Below are positions 1 to 10,269 of a stretch of 64,000 nt of DNA, in pieces. Position numbers and translations under genes: made by a program. The DNA comes from Hepsetus odoe (taxonomy: Eukaryota > Chordata > Actinopteri > Characiformes > Hepsetidae). The stretch is from assembly GCA_017165825.1 (NCBI GenBank), contig CM029370.1, forward strand, positions 13,230,420 through 13,294,419, in the 5' to 3' direction. Numbering within the stretch: the first letter of the stretch is position 1; each line of letters starts with the position of its first letter. Under the pieces are notes generated by a model that ran no database searches, was not told the origin of the DNA, and saw only the letters and a list, made by a program, of their open reading frames with translations.

Positions 1-1833
1 ATCCACACAGGATTTCAGACGGTAGGTCTCAAAGGCCTGGAAAATGACACCTTTTGCATTCAGATCTATGAAAAGAGAGTCTTCATTGAGTAAATAGTGT
101 GACTGCTTATGACATATTTAGCATTAGAGGAAATAGTGCTAACGTCTATGACAAGTTCTTACCAAGGCTGTCATCTAAGATGTAAGGAATGGGGAATTGC
201 CATCTGTAAGATTTATCTTTCAGAGCATTACGTCCAGGCTAAAATAGAAACAAAGCATGTTAATGGTTGTGGGATTTCGCAATTAATATTTTTGACAAAG
301 GCAAATTGTTTATTATTGTTATTTTATTTAAATAATAACCAACCTTTCACCCTTAATACTGATGGGCTAAACAGGTTTACAAAACTGTTAGTGTGTACAC
401 TGTTAACAACAGCATTGGAAGGCAAATTGACATCATTGTATCAGTATGTGTGATCATGACCTTTACTTTTAAAACAAAAAAAATAATAATTTCCGTAAAT
501 AACTGTGCAGGTTGGAATAACATTCTTTTCCTCTGTCACTTCTTACTACTATTGGTAAGTCATCTGATACATTAGCACTTAAAGCCAGTTGCTGGAAGTG
601 TAGTCAAGGGGAGCACTTGGGTGGCCGTATTTGCCTAGATACCACAGAGAAGGAAACTTTCTGTTTCAAATATTGCATCACTTATGGAGTTAAACTACAA
701 GGATGAATGCATTCAGTGAAAATTAACAACAAATAAACACAGAGGTATTTATCTAGATTCCAAAACACTTTGGGCCTTCATTAAATGCCTAGAAGGGCCT
801 GAGGGTTCCTGTCTGACTTTTTTTCTGGGCTCCTTGTACACACATGACCATCACACTAATGCGGTGCTGATGGCAGAAAAAAGGGGAAGCATTTACATTA
901 GTTTTATTTGAACATGAAGTTCTGAAAAAGGGTCTGGGTCAGCAGTTTGCAACGTACAAATAGGAATGTTCCATTTCATGAGCACAAGAAGGCTTTTAAA
1001 AGTATCAGTGTTAGTACAGGGAAATCACCCTTGAAACAGTGTCAGATCTAAAGAAAAAATGCCTACCTTGAATTAGAGAGGCTCTAAATATTCTTATGCA
1101 ATGACGATTGATAAAACCATCATTCATTAATTGCTGTAAGCTATGCCCAAGATAAAAGAAAGTCCTATCAAGATGTAGATAACCTTGGTAAGTTCAAAGT
1201 GTAAAATACAGATAAGATCCAAATACAGTTTACTCACAGGAACTGCCATGTCACCATCAACCAGTGGCGTCTTCACATCTAATCCAAAAACAAGCATTTT
1301 CCCATTAATAGTGGTGCAGTACTTTTTATGGAATTCTAGAAATGGTAACGATATTATCAAAGTAACCTTTATTGATGAAAGGGATGTCCCATCTCATGAC
1401 CTTTTCACCATCAATAGCATGAGCTACAGGAAGAATCAAACAGACTGAAAGTACGTATAATTGGTACCAAATGCTCAATAATCAGGTAATCAACTTCAAA
1501 ACATGATACTCTACAACAATATAGTATAATATACTGTAGTACACTATACAATACAACATTTCCTTTGTGCTATATAGTCTAACTTTTTGCTATCTATCCA
1601 TGCCTGTCCTACAGAAACAATGAAAGAGGGAAAAATGATCTCTTACAGGTCTCTCTGGAAAATCGTCCAATCTGCAGTAGAAAATAAATTAAGAATTAAC
1701 AAACATAATAGAAAACACACAGACACTAATTGAGTTTCAATTGCTTCTATCAAGAAAAAGGAAGAGATCCTACTGTAAAAGAAGAGGAGAGAGAAAGAAC
1801 AGCCATGCAGCTTAGAAGCCCAAGGAGGTGCAT
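1..1833 (-). CDS. mep1a: meprin-alpha-like astacin metalloprotease, 5' part only (left tandem copy)
   Basis: This is the 5' end of a secreted zinc protease of the astacin/meprin family; its catalytic and later exons lie beyond the left edge. Coding exons by splice signals and phase are 1774-1833, 1647-1671, 1367-1423, 1238-1278, 163-238 and 1-65 (continuing left). Exon 1 codes a 20-residue signal peptide starting MHLLGLLSCMAVL. Next come a short propeptide, then the start of the mature protease (RWQFPIPYIL; D-L-N-A-K-G; RLKSCVD). Four of the five complete exons (60, 25, 41 and 76 nt) match the neighbouring copy at 3927-8523 in length, and all match it in phase. This is strong evidence for a tandem duplicate. 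The third exon is longer (57 against 42 nt), so the propeptide differs. No frame break is visible. Fish carry tandem mep1a genes; which copy this is cannot be told here. Confidence 0.85.
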
Positions 1834-3926
1834 TTTTTAAGGTGACACCGAAACCAAAAGATTTTACAATTAGTGAATGAAAGAGGCATCCGTTGCATCA
1901 GTTTAAATATGCTGCCCCTTTATTAGTGCATAGGACTTTGGACTGCAGCTCCTTTCATTATTGGCTTCCATATACAGCCTCTGTGATGGTGGACCTTTGT
2001 AGACTAATTTGGAGAGGAAAAAGGTAACAAAAGGTTACATGAAGGCAAAGATGAGAGAAATGCCAAATGAACAAAAGACCATAAAATGAGCTTCTGATAA
2101 GACTCAACACTTTTTATGGATTTTGTCTTAAAGGCTGGACAGAAGTCCAGTTCTATTTGTGGTGGGCAGATCTTTATTAATCTAGTTTTCAATGTTTCCT
2201 CTTGAAATTCAGTTAGCAAATCAGATTCGTTGTTTTTTTAAGCAGTACTCTTTGCAGCATCATTTGTCTGATGGAAATAAAGTGAATACACATACAATGA
2301 ATTCTATTGCAAAAGCTTTCAAAAATGCATTTGTCTGTATTTACTGACTGTCATTCTAGGATTCATAAACGTCAAAATTATATATAAATTTTATTTTACT
2401 ATGTCCCATGTGTTTTTGAAATAAAAAAAAAAATCTGCAATTTCATTATTTTCATGGTATCTTTATTATTTCTAGCCTGTTGTATGTCTTCACCAGACCT
2501 TGCAGTGTCCTCTCTTTTTGTCACCATACTAGTTACTGTAAGTATGGAATTTAAAGAGCAAAAAATAGTTCAGGTATGTAACCTGATATATAGATTATCA
2601 GTACAATTTTAACAAGTGCAGGTGTATCAAATCAAGCCCAGAAAACATTTTTTTAGACTTTATTAAACATAAAATGTAGAAAAGCATGGCACACAATATT
2701 CAAAGTGCCAAAGCATTATTTAATGAGTTAAGCACAGGAACATATTCAAGGACATTCCATGGAATTTTAATACAGTTTCTGCTATGTCTCATTTCATTCT
2801 TCTGTCTTCAGGACCTGCTGTTCCTTCCTTTAAAACACTGAAAAACAAGACATAGGACAATTCTTATCCAAAATTTATGGCATGCTACTTTCTAACATTT
2901 AGAAACAGCTTTAGCCCGGCTCACAGACAGCCATTTTTTGCTTTTGCTAATCTTCCAGCAAAGCAAAGCCAGATGTTTAAGGCTTGCTTCAGGTGTGGTA
3001 AAAGTGGTAGAAGTCTCCAATGGACAAAATTAGGGAAAGGCAGGGTTGAAGACCATTACAATTTCAGTTAAAACATTTGGTGGTGGATAGGGAATGAAAA
3101 GTGGTTATTATGTGGCACTGAACCATAGAAACCTCTCTGACATACATTAAGGGTGCATAAAAAATACAGTAAACGTGCAGGTTGTTTTTTTGTGGTTGCA
3201 GCAGAACTTTTTGCTGATGAGGGCTCTAAAGTAGTTCTTCAAAGACACATAAGATCAATAAGTCAGTACATTCATTAATCACACCAAACTGTGCAAAGAT
3301 CAAAGTCATTATTTGCATCTACTTGGTTATGCAACATCACTCTTTATGCAGTTTGGCTTCTAGGAACAGGGAGAACAGGAATTTTCCTCTCGATCATGTT
3401 CTTGTACAAGACAGGACTGGCTCTGGGTGGATAGGATAGCAGATAGGAAGTGTTGCAAAATCCCATAAAAGCAAAATATGCAACACTATTTACATATTAA
3501 CTTGTGATTTCCTAACTTTCAGTCACTACCAAGCTTTGGTTTTAAGAATATATTTAATAATAATTTGAATCTGATTAACATGTTGATTGCACACAGCTTT
3601 GTGAGAAAAAAAAACACATTGTTCCTGTCAAAAGAGAACGCAAAATAATGTAACAGTAACTAATAACCAACATGACTGTTTCAATCATATAATGTTTACT
3701 TTTCGTATGGAAAATTAATAGCAACACTTCAATAACATTATTAAACATCTGATACAGTTTAAATGCAGTATACGTGTATTTCAATACAATTTTCGGTCAG
3801 CTTTTGGAACATGTTGCAGCAGATGTGTGGAGAGGAACATTGTTTTGTAAATTTAATAATGGTCAACAAAGTAGGGCAAAATATCCACAGATGTATGTGT
3901 TGAAATTTCAGACTCACTTCTTTACT
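1834..3926. other. intergenic and 3' UTR sequence between the meprin copies
   Basis: AT-rich DNA with no recognisable exon. Short open frames (2877-3071 on plus, 2004-2219 and about 3345-3437 on minus) show no known domain. The minus-strand part next to 3926 is probably the 3' UTR of the right meprin gene. Confidence 0.5.
2659..2664 (-). terminator. possible poly(A) signal of the right meprin gene
   Basis: AATAAA on the minus strand lies about 1.26 kb downstream of the meprin stop at 3927, in sequence otherwise without exons. It would give a long 3' UTR. Nearer signals are not obvious, but assignment without transcript data is weak. Confidence 0.35.
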
Positions 3927-6900
3927 TCACTTCTCTGCTGCAACAGGGACTTCACTCTTCTTCAAGGGTGTTAAATCTTCAAGGGTGTTAAAACGGAGAA
4001 AACAACACATCAAACAAAGTAAAAAAAAGTTACAATTCGCCATCCTTTCCTTTATGACTGAATATGCCTTTATACTATAAGCTTACCTTCAAAGTCAATG
4101 AGGATGATGAGGTCATCATTTTTCAGGTAATTCCGTCGGCGTAAATCAAAATGTTTGATGAAATTACTCCAGCCTCTTGATTCGCCTCTGTAGCACTGGC
4201 AGTTGGGGTCATATGTCCCAACCTTTTTTGGCTCATCCCAATATAATTTGCCTTGAGGAGCTGCAGGAAGGAAAATATTTACTAAGCTTTAGATTCTTCT
4301 TGTAGATGAACAGATAATAGAATAGTAGAATAAATATATATATACATACATCTTTTTTATTATAGTTAGAAAGTTATAACTTAATGCATTAGAATTAAGG
4401 AGTCAGACTAACTTAAGAGGCCTAAAAAGTTAAAAAGCCCTACTTGTTGCAAGGTCTGTGGTGAGACTTCGAGCTGAGGACATCCTCAGCTTGATGTCTG
4501 GATCCTGATCCATTACAACTAAAGTAGCCTGGCGATCCACAGCAGGCCACTGCATGACCACATCATTCTCCCCACTGGCCAGATGAAAGTAGAGGCCAGT
4601 ATAGTTGCCTGTGTAATCAGTGTAAGTTGAAAGAGGATACACACGGACACCAAAGGCATAGCCTTCCGGGCTATAAAAGCGTGGGCTGTCTAGGAACGTA
4701 TTACGATCAGCTGTTTCCATTATTTGAGAGAAGTTGTGGATCCGCCAGACAGCAGAGGGGCAGCGTGTCTCAGACAGGCTAATGTCATCTATGAATATGC
4801 CCCCTTTTGAATTGGCAGGGTCTCCCTTCACTGCCTGAAAGGCGTAACGGAACTTCACTCCAACTTTCATAGGCACGTGAGCAATCTTCCAGTCCTTATC
4901 ATCATCAGCTAACGAAAGAAACACAGTTACATTTATGATGACATACATAGTTTCCACTTTAATAGGTACGGTACTGTGCAAAAGTTTTAGGCAGGTGTGA
5001 AAAAATTCTGTAAACAAAGAAGGCTTTCAAAAATTGAAGTGTTAATCATTTATTTTCATCAATCAACAAAATGCAGTGAATGAACAAAAGAGAAATCTAA
5101 ATCAAATCAATATTTGGTGTGACCACCCTTTGCCTTCAAAACAGCATCAATTCTTCTAGGTACACTTGCACACAGTTTTTGAAGGGACTCGGCTGGTAGG
5201 TTGTTCCAAACATGACTGTGTTTCAGCCTCCGTGTGACATTGATGACCATCAGCACCTGTTTGGTAAAACTGGTTGATCATACACCGACTATAATCCTAC
5301 AAAATCCCTGAATTTGTGAAAGTGTACCTAGAAGAATTGATGCTGGTTTGAAGGCAAAAGGTAGTAACACCAAATATTGATTTGATTTAGATTTTTCTTT
5401 TGTTGGCTCACTTTGCATTTTGTAAATTGATAAAAATGAACAATCATTATTTATATTTCTGAAAGCATTTTTTGTTTGCAGCATTTTTTCCCACCTGTCT
5501 GGGGCAGCGGTGGCCTAGTGGTTAGGGTGTTAGACACATGATTGGAGGATTGGGGGTTCGAACCCCTTCCCAGTAGGTTGCCCTGAGGTACCCTTGAGCA
5601 AGGTGCCGTCCCCATCACTGCTCCCTGGGTGCTTTCAATAGCAGCCCACTGCTGCACATGTGTGTATGGGTGAAATGCAGAGAACGAATTTCCCATTCGT
5701 GGGATTATAAATAAAGGATTATTATTATTAAAACTTTTGCACAGTTCTGTATATCACCTAATAAATAGGCACATACATAAAGCATCTTCACAGTTGATTG
5801 CTATAAGGGAAACAATCCCCAAACATATGAGTTCATGATTTTGTTGTTCAATGAAAAAGTGATAAAACTGTGGCAAAAAAGAAAGATGAAAAATTTCTTA
5901 AAATGATTGAAAATGATAGTTATTTGAATGCATTTTGTGTGTGTTACAAAAGGTAAGTACCCCATATTGTGTGCACTTTCTTTAGCTTGCGCACAGTCCC
6001 AGTTCCATCATCCATCTTGGCCCAGATGGTCAGCCTGTCCTTGGAGCTACCGGTCATTTTGTAGAAGAACTGAAGGCACTGCAGCTTCCTCTTAGGGTAT
6101 AGTAGCCGAGACTCCAGCAGAGCAGATTCCCCTGCTTTTCCAACTGCACTGTCAAAGTGCATACTGTATCCTGCATCTGAAAGATGCTAAATTATTAGAG
6201 CAGACAAGCCCAAAATGGAAATTCATGTTATTGCCACTAATTTAGTCACTGACCCCTGCATTTCCCAACAACAGTGTGATCTTCAGAGCCAGGAGTGCTC
6301 TTGGTGTGCACCCAGTCACCATCATCAGTAGAACTCTGGATCATGCCACAGATATTGATGTATTCAAAAGTGCACTGGTCTAGCAAGGTTAGACTGGAAG
6401 CTGAAAAATGTCACTAAGTGAGTTTACACAGAAACACCTTTAGAAATGTGTAAGTACTCACTTATGGAAATATTTAAAATAAGCAGCACTTACAGCAATT
6501 GTACATTTTATTTAGTCTCACAACATCCTGTTCACTGAAGTCCAAATACTGTCCGATAATGTTGTAGAACTCAGGGATGTTGGTGGTGATGGTGGGGATG
6601 TTAGGGTCTTTGTTGAAAGAGAAAGGCCTATAGTGCATGACTGACTCGTAGTCATACGGGGTGTTCATATCAGTGACAAATTTGTCATTGTATTTGTTGA
6701 AGTTGTGCTGCAGGCCTGAAAAAGTCAACATGAAACTGGCTTAGTGTTGCTGACTCATGACAAGGACTGCAAATTTAAAGAAGTATGACTTCTAGCCACA
6801 TGATTACATATTATTACTCTACATTGGACAACTCTTCTGACAAGTCGGAATTAATTATATATCTAAATGGGTATTTGATTTGGGTATGGGTATGGATTTT

Positions 6901-8523
6901 TTATTTTTAATGAAGGATTTGAATCTGTGTCCTGCAAAGTCTTAAAAATATGTAACTGACTTAAATGCATAGGATTCATGGTGTTAAGTCTAGCCTTTAT
7001 TCAGTCCTTTTCCAAATGATTATGAACTTGCCATCAATGACTTGATCCAGCCAGATCTTTACGTAGTCGTCTCGATCCTGACGGGACTGCATGTGGTAAA
7101 AGCCCAGTGCATGCAGCAACTCATGCTCAACAACAGCCTTATGATCACATCCCGGCCCAAGAGACAGCACTTGCCCACTGGGCTGTTTCCCAACACTCGA
7201 AAAGCACCTAAACACAATAAAATTGATGGGTTCAGTTAAAACAACTCAGAACATGTTGAGTTAGTAGTACAGTGCATTAAAATTTACAATAAATGCTAAA
7301 GATGTATCTGGAAAAATGTTACACACCCATCTCGTTTCTCAAACTTGATGTATGCCTTTTCACCTTCATATGGTTTAAAGTCAACACAGGACTTGAGCCG
7401 ATATACTTCAAAGGCTTGAAAGATAGTTCCTTTTGCATTCAGGTCTGGAGGAGTCCAACAAGAATTATTCAACTATTAAGTCAGAGGTTGAGTAATTCAA
7501 GAACCACAACTTATCTTTTGTAGGAGGTCATTTACATCTAAATATTTTGTAAAAACTGTGAATAATTAGGTACTCACAGAATGAATTCAGAGTAATAATA
7601 TCCTAACCTACCAAGGCTGTCAGACAGAATGTAGGGGATAGGAAACGTCCATCTGTAAACTGTGTCAATGAGAGCATTTCTTCCAGGCTGTTGATTATAA
7701 ATTGTATAGAATACAACTTAAAATATATCTCATTTATAGTTTGGGATATGCTGACCACATATTCGAATATATTTCATTTTTCTTTTCAATATTACCACTT
7801 ACTCTAGTTAATACATTTTTATTAATTGTTATCACGTGCCAACATATTGCACATTTTTTAAAAGAGTAATACCAGACTTTAACAGAAACGTGTAAGATAT
7901 ATAAACAATATTCTCCCTGTGTAAGTGATAACATCCAAATATAACAGCATTCCAAATGCTACTCACAGGAAGAACAATATCTCCTTCAATCAAGGGAGTT
8001 TTTGCTCCTGTTAATGAAAACAAAGGACCGATATCAATAAACCTTTTGTAGAAACTACTATGCATTTTTTCTATTTTATCACTTAAAAAAAGGCCTCAAA
8101 AATGTTTCTAACATGCCGATGTTATGTAATGTAAAAATTTACTTCATAGAAAATTAATGGAAAGAAGTAGAAGCTTACCCAGGTTAATCAGTGGATTATC
8201 ATTTGGCTCATCTTCTACTTCTGAAAGGTAAAATATGCAAAATAATCTCTTACTCTTGTTCTGTGTGCCATTTTTCTGACTATAAGTATATGAACATTTT
8301 TACTACCTGACCTACCGTGCACTCGAGCCACTGCTGGAATCTTTAAATAAAAATAAAAACGGGGCAAATAATTATACTAAATGTGCTAAAGCATGAAGGA
8401 CTTTTACTGCATGCACAATTTATTATATATGTAGAAAAAAACATAGAAAAAATAATGACTTACAGCTGAGGAAGTAGCCCTGACAGCCAACCCAGAAATG
8501 AAAAGAAGCTCCAACCAATGCAT
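3927..8523 (-). CDS. mep1a: meprin-alpha-like metalloprotease, complete, ends after the MATH domain (right tandem copy)
   Basis: Astacin-family zinc endopeptidase of the secretory pathway, known in mammals from brush border and matrix processing. Exons: 8464-8523, 8316-8340, 8179-8220, 7967-8007, 7612-7687, 7327-7444, 7032-7207, 6494-6715, 6254-6400, 5961-6176, 4444-4908, 4087-4260, 3927-3976. All phases agree and total 1812 nt, 603 aa. Domains: signal peptide 1-20; propeptide; astacin domain with zinc motif HELLHALGFYH at about 149-159 and Met-turn SVMHY at about 204-208; MAM domain about 255-424; MATH/TRAF-like domain about 426-587. The last exon adds only about 16 residues and a stop, so the EGF-like, transmembrane and cytoplasmic parts of mammalian meprins are absent and the product should be soluble. 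The intron after exon 7 uses a GC donor (GCAAGT). The last exon is the least certain. Confidence 0.9.
3959..3992. repeat. perfect 17-bp tandem duplication at a splice acceptor
   Basis: Two adjacent identical 17-base units (tcttcaagggtgttaaa on plus) sit exactly at the acceptor of the last meprin exon. Each unit contains a GAAG acceptor on the minus strand, giving two possible junctions 17 nt apart. Confidence 0.8.
4967..5752. mobile_element. fold-back Tc1/mariner remnant with a nested SINE
   Basis: The ends are inverted copies of ACTGTGCAAAAGTTTT. Left arm (4967 to about 5190) and right arm (about 5310-5500) are long inverted copies of the C-terminal end of a Tc1-type transposase. On the minus strand the left arm reads RRIDAVLKAKGGHTKY and a stop. 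The central catalytic part is missing. A SINE at 5501-5730 splits the right terminus. The element sits in the meprin intron between the exons at 4444-4908 and 5961-6176. Confidence 0.8.
5501..5730 (+). mobile_element. tRNA-derived SINE, family 1
   Basis: It starts ggggcagcggtggcctagtgg and has a B-box-like ggttcgaacccc, an A-box-like head and an (ATT)n tail. Related copies lie at 12515-12785 (plus), 34430-34679 (minus) and, broken, at 22964-23160. Confidence 0.85.
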
Positions 8524-9275
8524 TGTGATTGTGCAGGCAGGATAAATTTGGCACTGGTTTAAATAGCATAGGAAAAGAACTTTGACCATGTTTATATGAG
8601 TTATGGCCGTAGGATTACTGAAAGGCACTGAAGCTTCACAGTTTTATGACATCAAGAGCACGTGTTACACACTGTGCTGTAACACCACTGTTGGGTCGCC
8701 ATGAGCATAATGTGTACAAAATAATGAAGTTTACATAATTCAGCTGAAGTAATTATTTGCCACCAAGTAATTGGCAAAATTATTTTGTCACCAAGAATGA
8801 TTACTGTGGTGTGAAGGTCTGTTTAAGAGTAACTGCGATGATAGAGAATGGTTTCTTGGCAAAGTGCAATTAATAATACAATAAATACAAATAAAAACGA
8901 CTTTTCACATTTAAGTGACTTTTTTATGTATATAATTGTATATAATGCATTTATTCTCAAATATTTGGGACACATATTGCTGAAAAATGTGTTTATGTTT
9001 ATGTTGTAATAACCAGACATGTTTAAGATAATAAATACTAATACCACTACTAAATTAATAGTAATAATAATAATAATGTCTGTTATTACTATTCGTTATA
9101 TAATAATAGCAATAATAATGATAATAGTCATAATAATAATGTTTGTTATTATTATTTTAGGATATTACATTATTATTATTATTATTATATAAGGATGTTA
9201 TTCTTCTTATTATAAATTACTATTAATAATAATATAATAACGTTGTTATTATTATTATAACTCATTTCTGTATTA

Positions 9276-9326
<51 letters not shown>

Positions 9327-9386
9327 GTTGGGAGAATAAAGGATGTGCGGCTGTTAAACTTTTAGTTTGTATTTGTCGGAGAGCAC
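8524..9386. other. intergenic region between meprin and pla2g7 (head to head)
   Basis: No coding sequence seen. It should include the meprin promoter just right of 8523. The stretch 9050-9260 is AT-rich with interrupted (ATT)n and (AAT)n runs, followed by a TG tract. Confidence 0.6.
9278..9324 (+). repeat. (TG)n microsatellite
   Basis: About 23 uninterrupted TG units roughly 60 bases before the CpG-containing pla2g7 promoter region. Confidence 0.97.
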
Positions 9387-9641
9387 ACCGGAAGTAGCGC
9401 CGCCGCACTGATGGGGCGGTTGAACTTGTGGAGCTTGTTTTGTAGGAAGGAGTTTCGCTTTGACTGTAGGCTGAGTTTATGTATGCCTTTAGAATAGTGC
9501 AGCTGCCACTGGACACGAGCATCCATGCGTGCTCTCTTCTAGCGTCAGGTAAGACTCTCAGGCGACAGTGTGTGCAGTGAGAGCGTTAGTTTGTGGGGCA
9601 GACTGACTGTAAACACTGCAGCACAGGGACTTGACACAGGT
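9387..9641 (+). promoter_or_regulatory. probable pla2g7 promoter and non-coding first exon
   Basis: A CpG-containing stretch with an ETS-type site (accggaagt, 9387-9395) next to gcgccgccgc. Two good donor sites follow: cag|gtaaga at 9548/9549 and cacag|gtgagc at 9639/9640. Upstream ATGs here close at once, so the first exon should be non-coding. The acceptor at about 10231 (tctctctgacag) fits its partner. The start site is inferred. Confidence 0.55.
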
Positions 9642-10269
9642 GAGCAGTTATCTCCACTTCTCAGCCTAACCCGTCCTTTCCTTGGCGTTATCTCGCTTAA
9701 ATCTAGTCTAATATAATCTAAATCTTAATCTTCTGTGGCGAGTAAAGGTCACGTAGGGGTAGTTATTGCTGGACTAAGACGAGTCGATGTAACGAACAGG
9801 GCTGGAACTCACAGCAACGCACAAACAGCCCTGAGTTACAGTACTGACTTCTGATCAGATTCCTCTGCGTTCATATCGCCAGTGGGCACAACAATCTGAT
9901 TCTAGGTCAGCCCTCTGTCTGCTGCTGTTTCTTTTTAACACAGTTTCAGAAAGTAACTGAATTTCAAACGGAAATAATCATATTTTTTTCACACTCAGGT
10001 GAAAAAAGGTGTGGTCACGTGTGTAGAGGAGAACAAGTGGGTTTAGGTCACATGTGGCATAACACTATTCACATGATGTTACATGTGTCTGCTTGTGTGT
10101 GGTTTTTAGTCTCATATGAAACTTGTGGCTTTCCTGTAAAGGGATCCTATCTTACTGATTTAGTTAAGCACAGCCAGAGACGTTCATCTGCCAGTGTAGC
10201 TGTTTTTCATGCCCATATGTCTCTCTGACAGGGCGAAAGTACAAGTGGGGCCACTTGACATCTGTTGCA

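Noticed and set aside
3345..3437. Minus-strand frame (YKNMIERKIPVLPVP...) as a further meprin exon
   Set aside because: Short, no domain, no matching acceptor phase; the meprin frame already stops at 3927.
5501..5730. tRNA gene
   Set aside because: Box A/B-like motifs are present, but the sequence continues into a SINE body and repeats at several sites.
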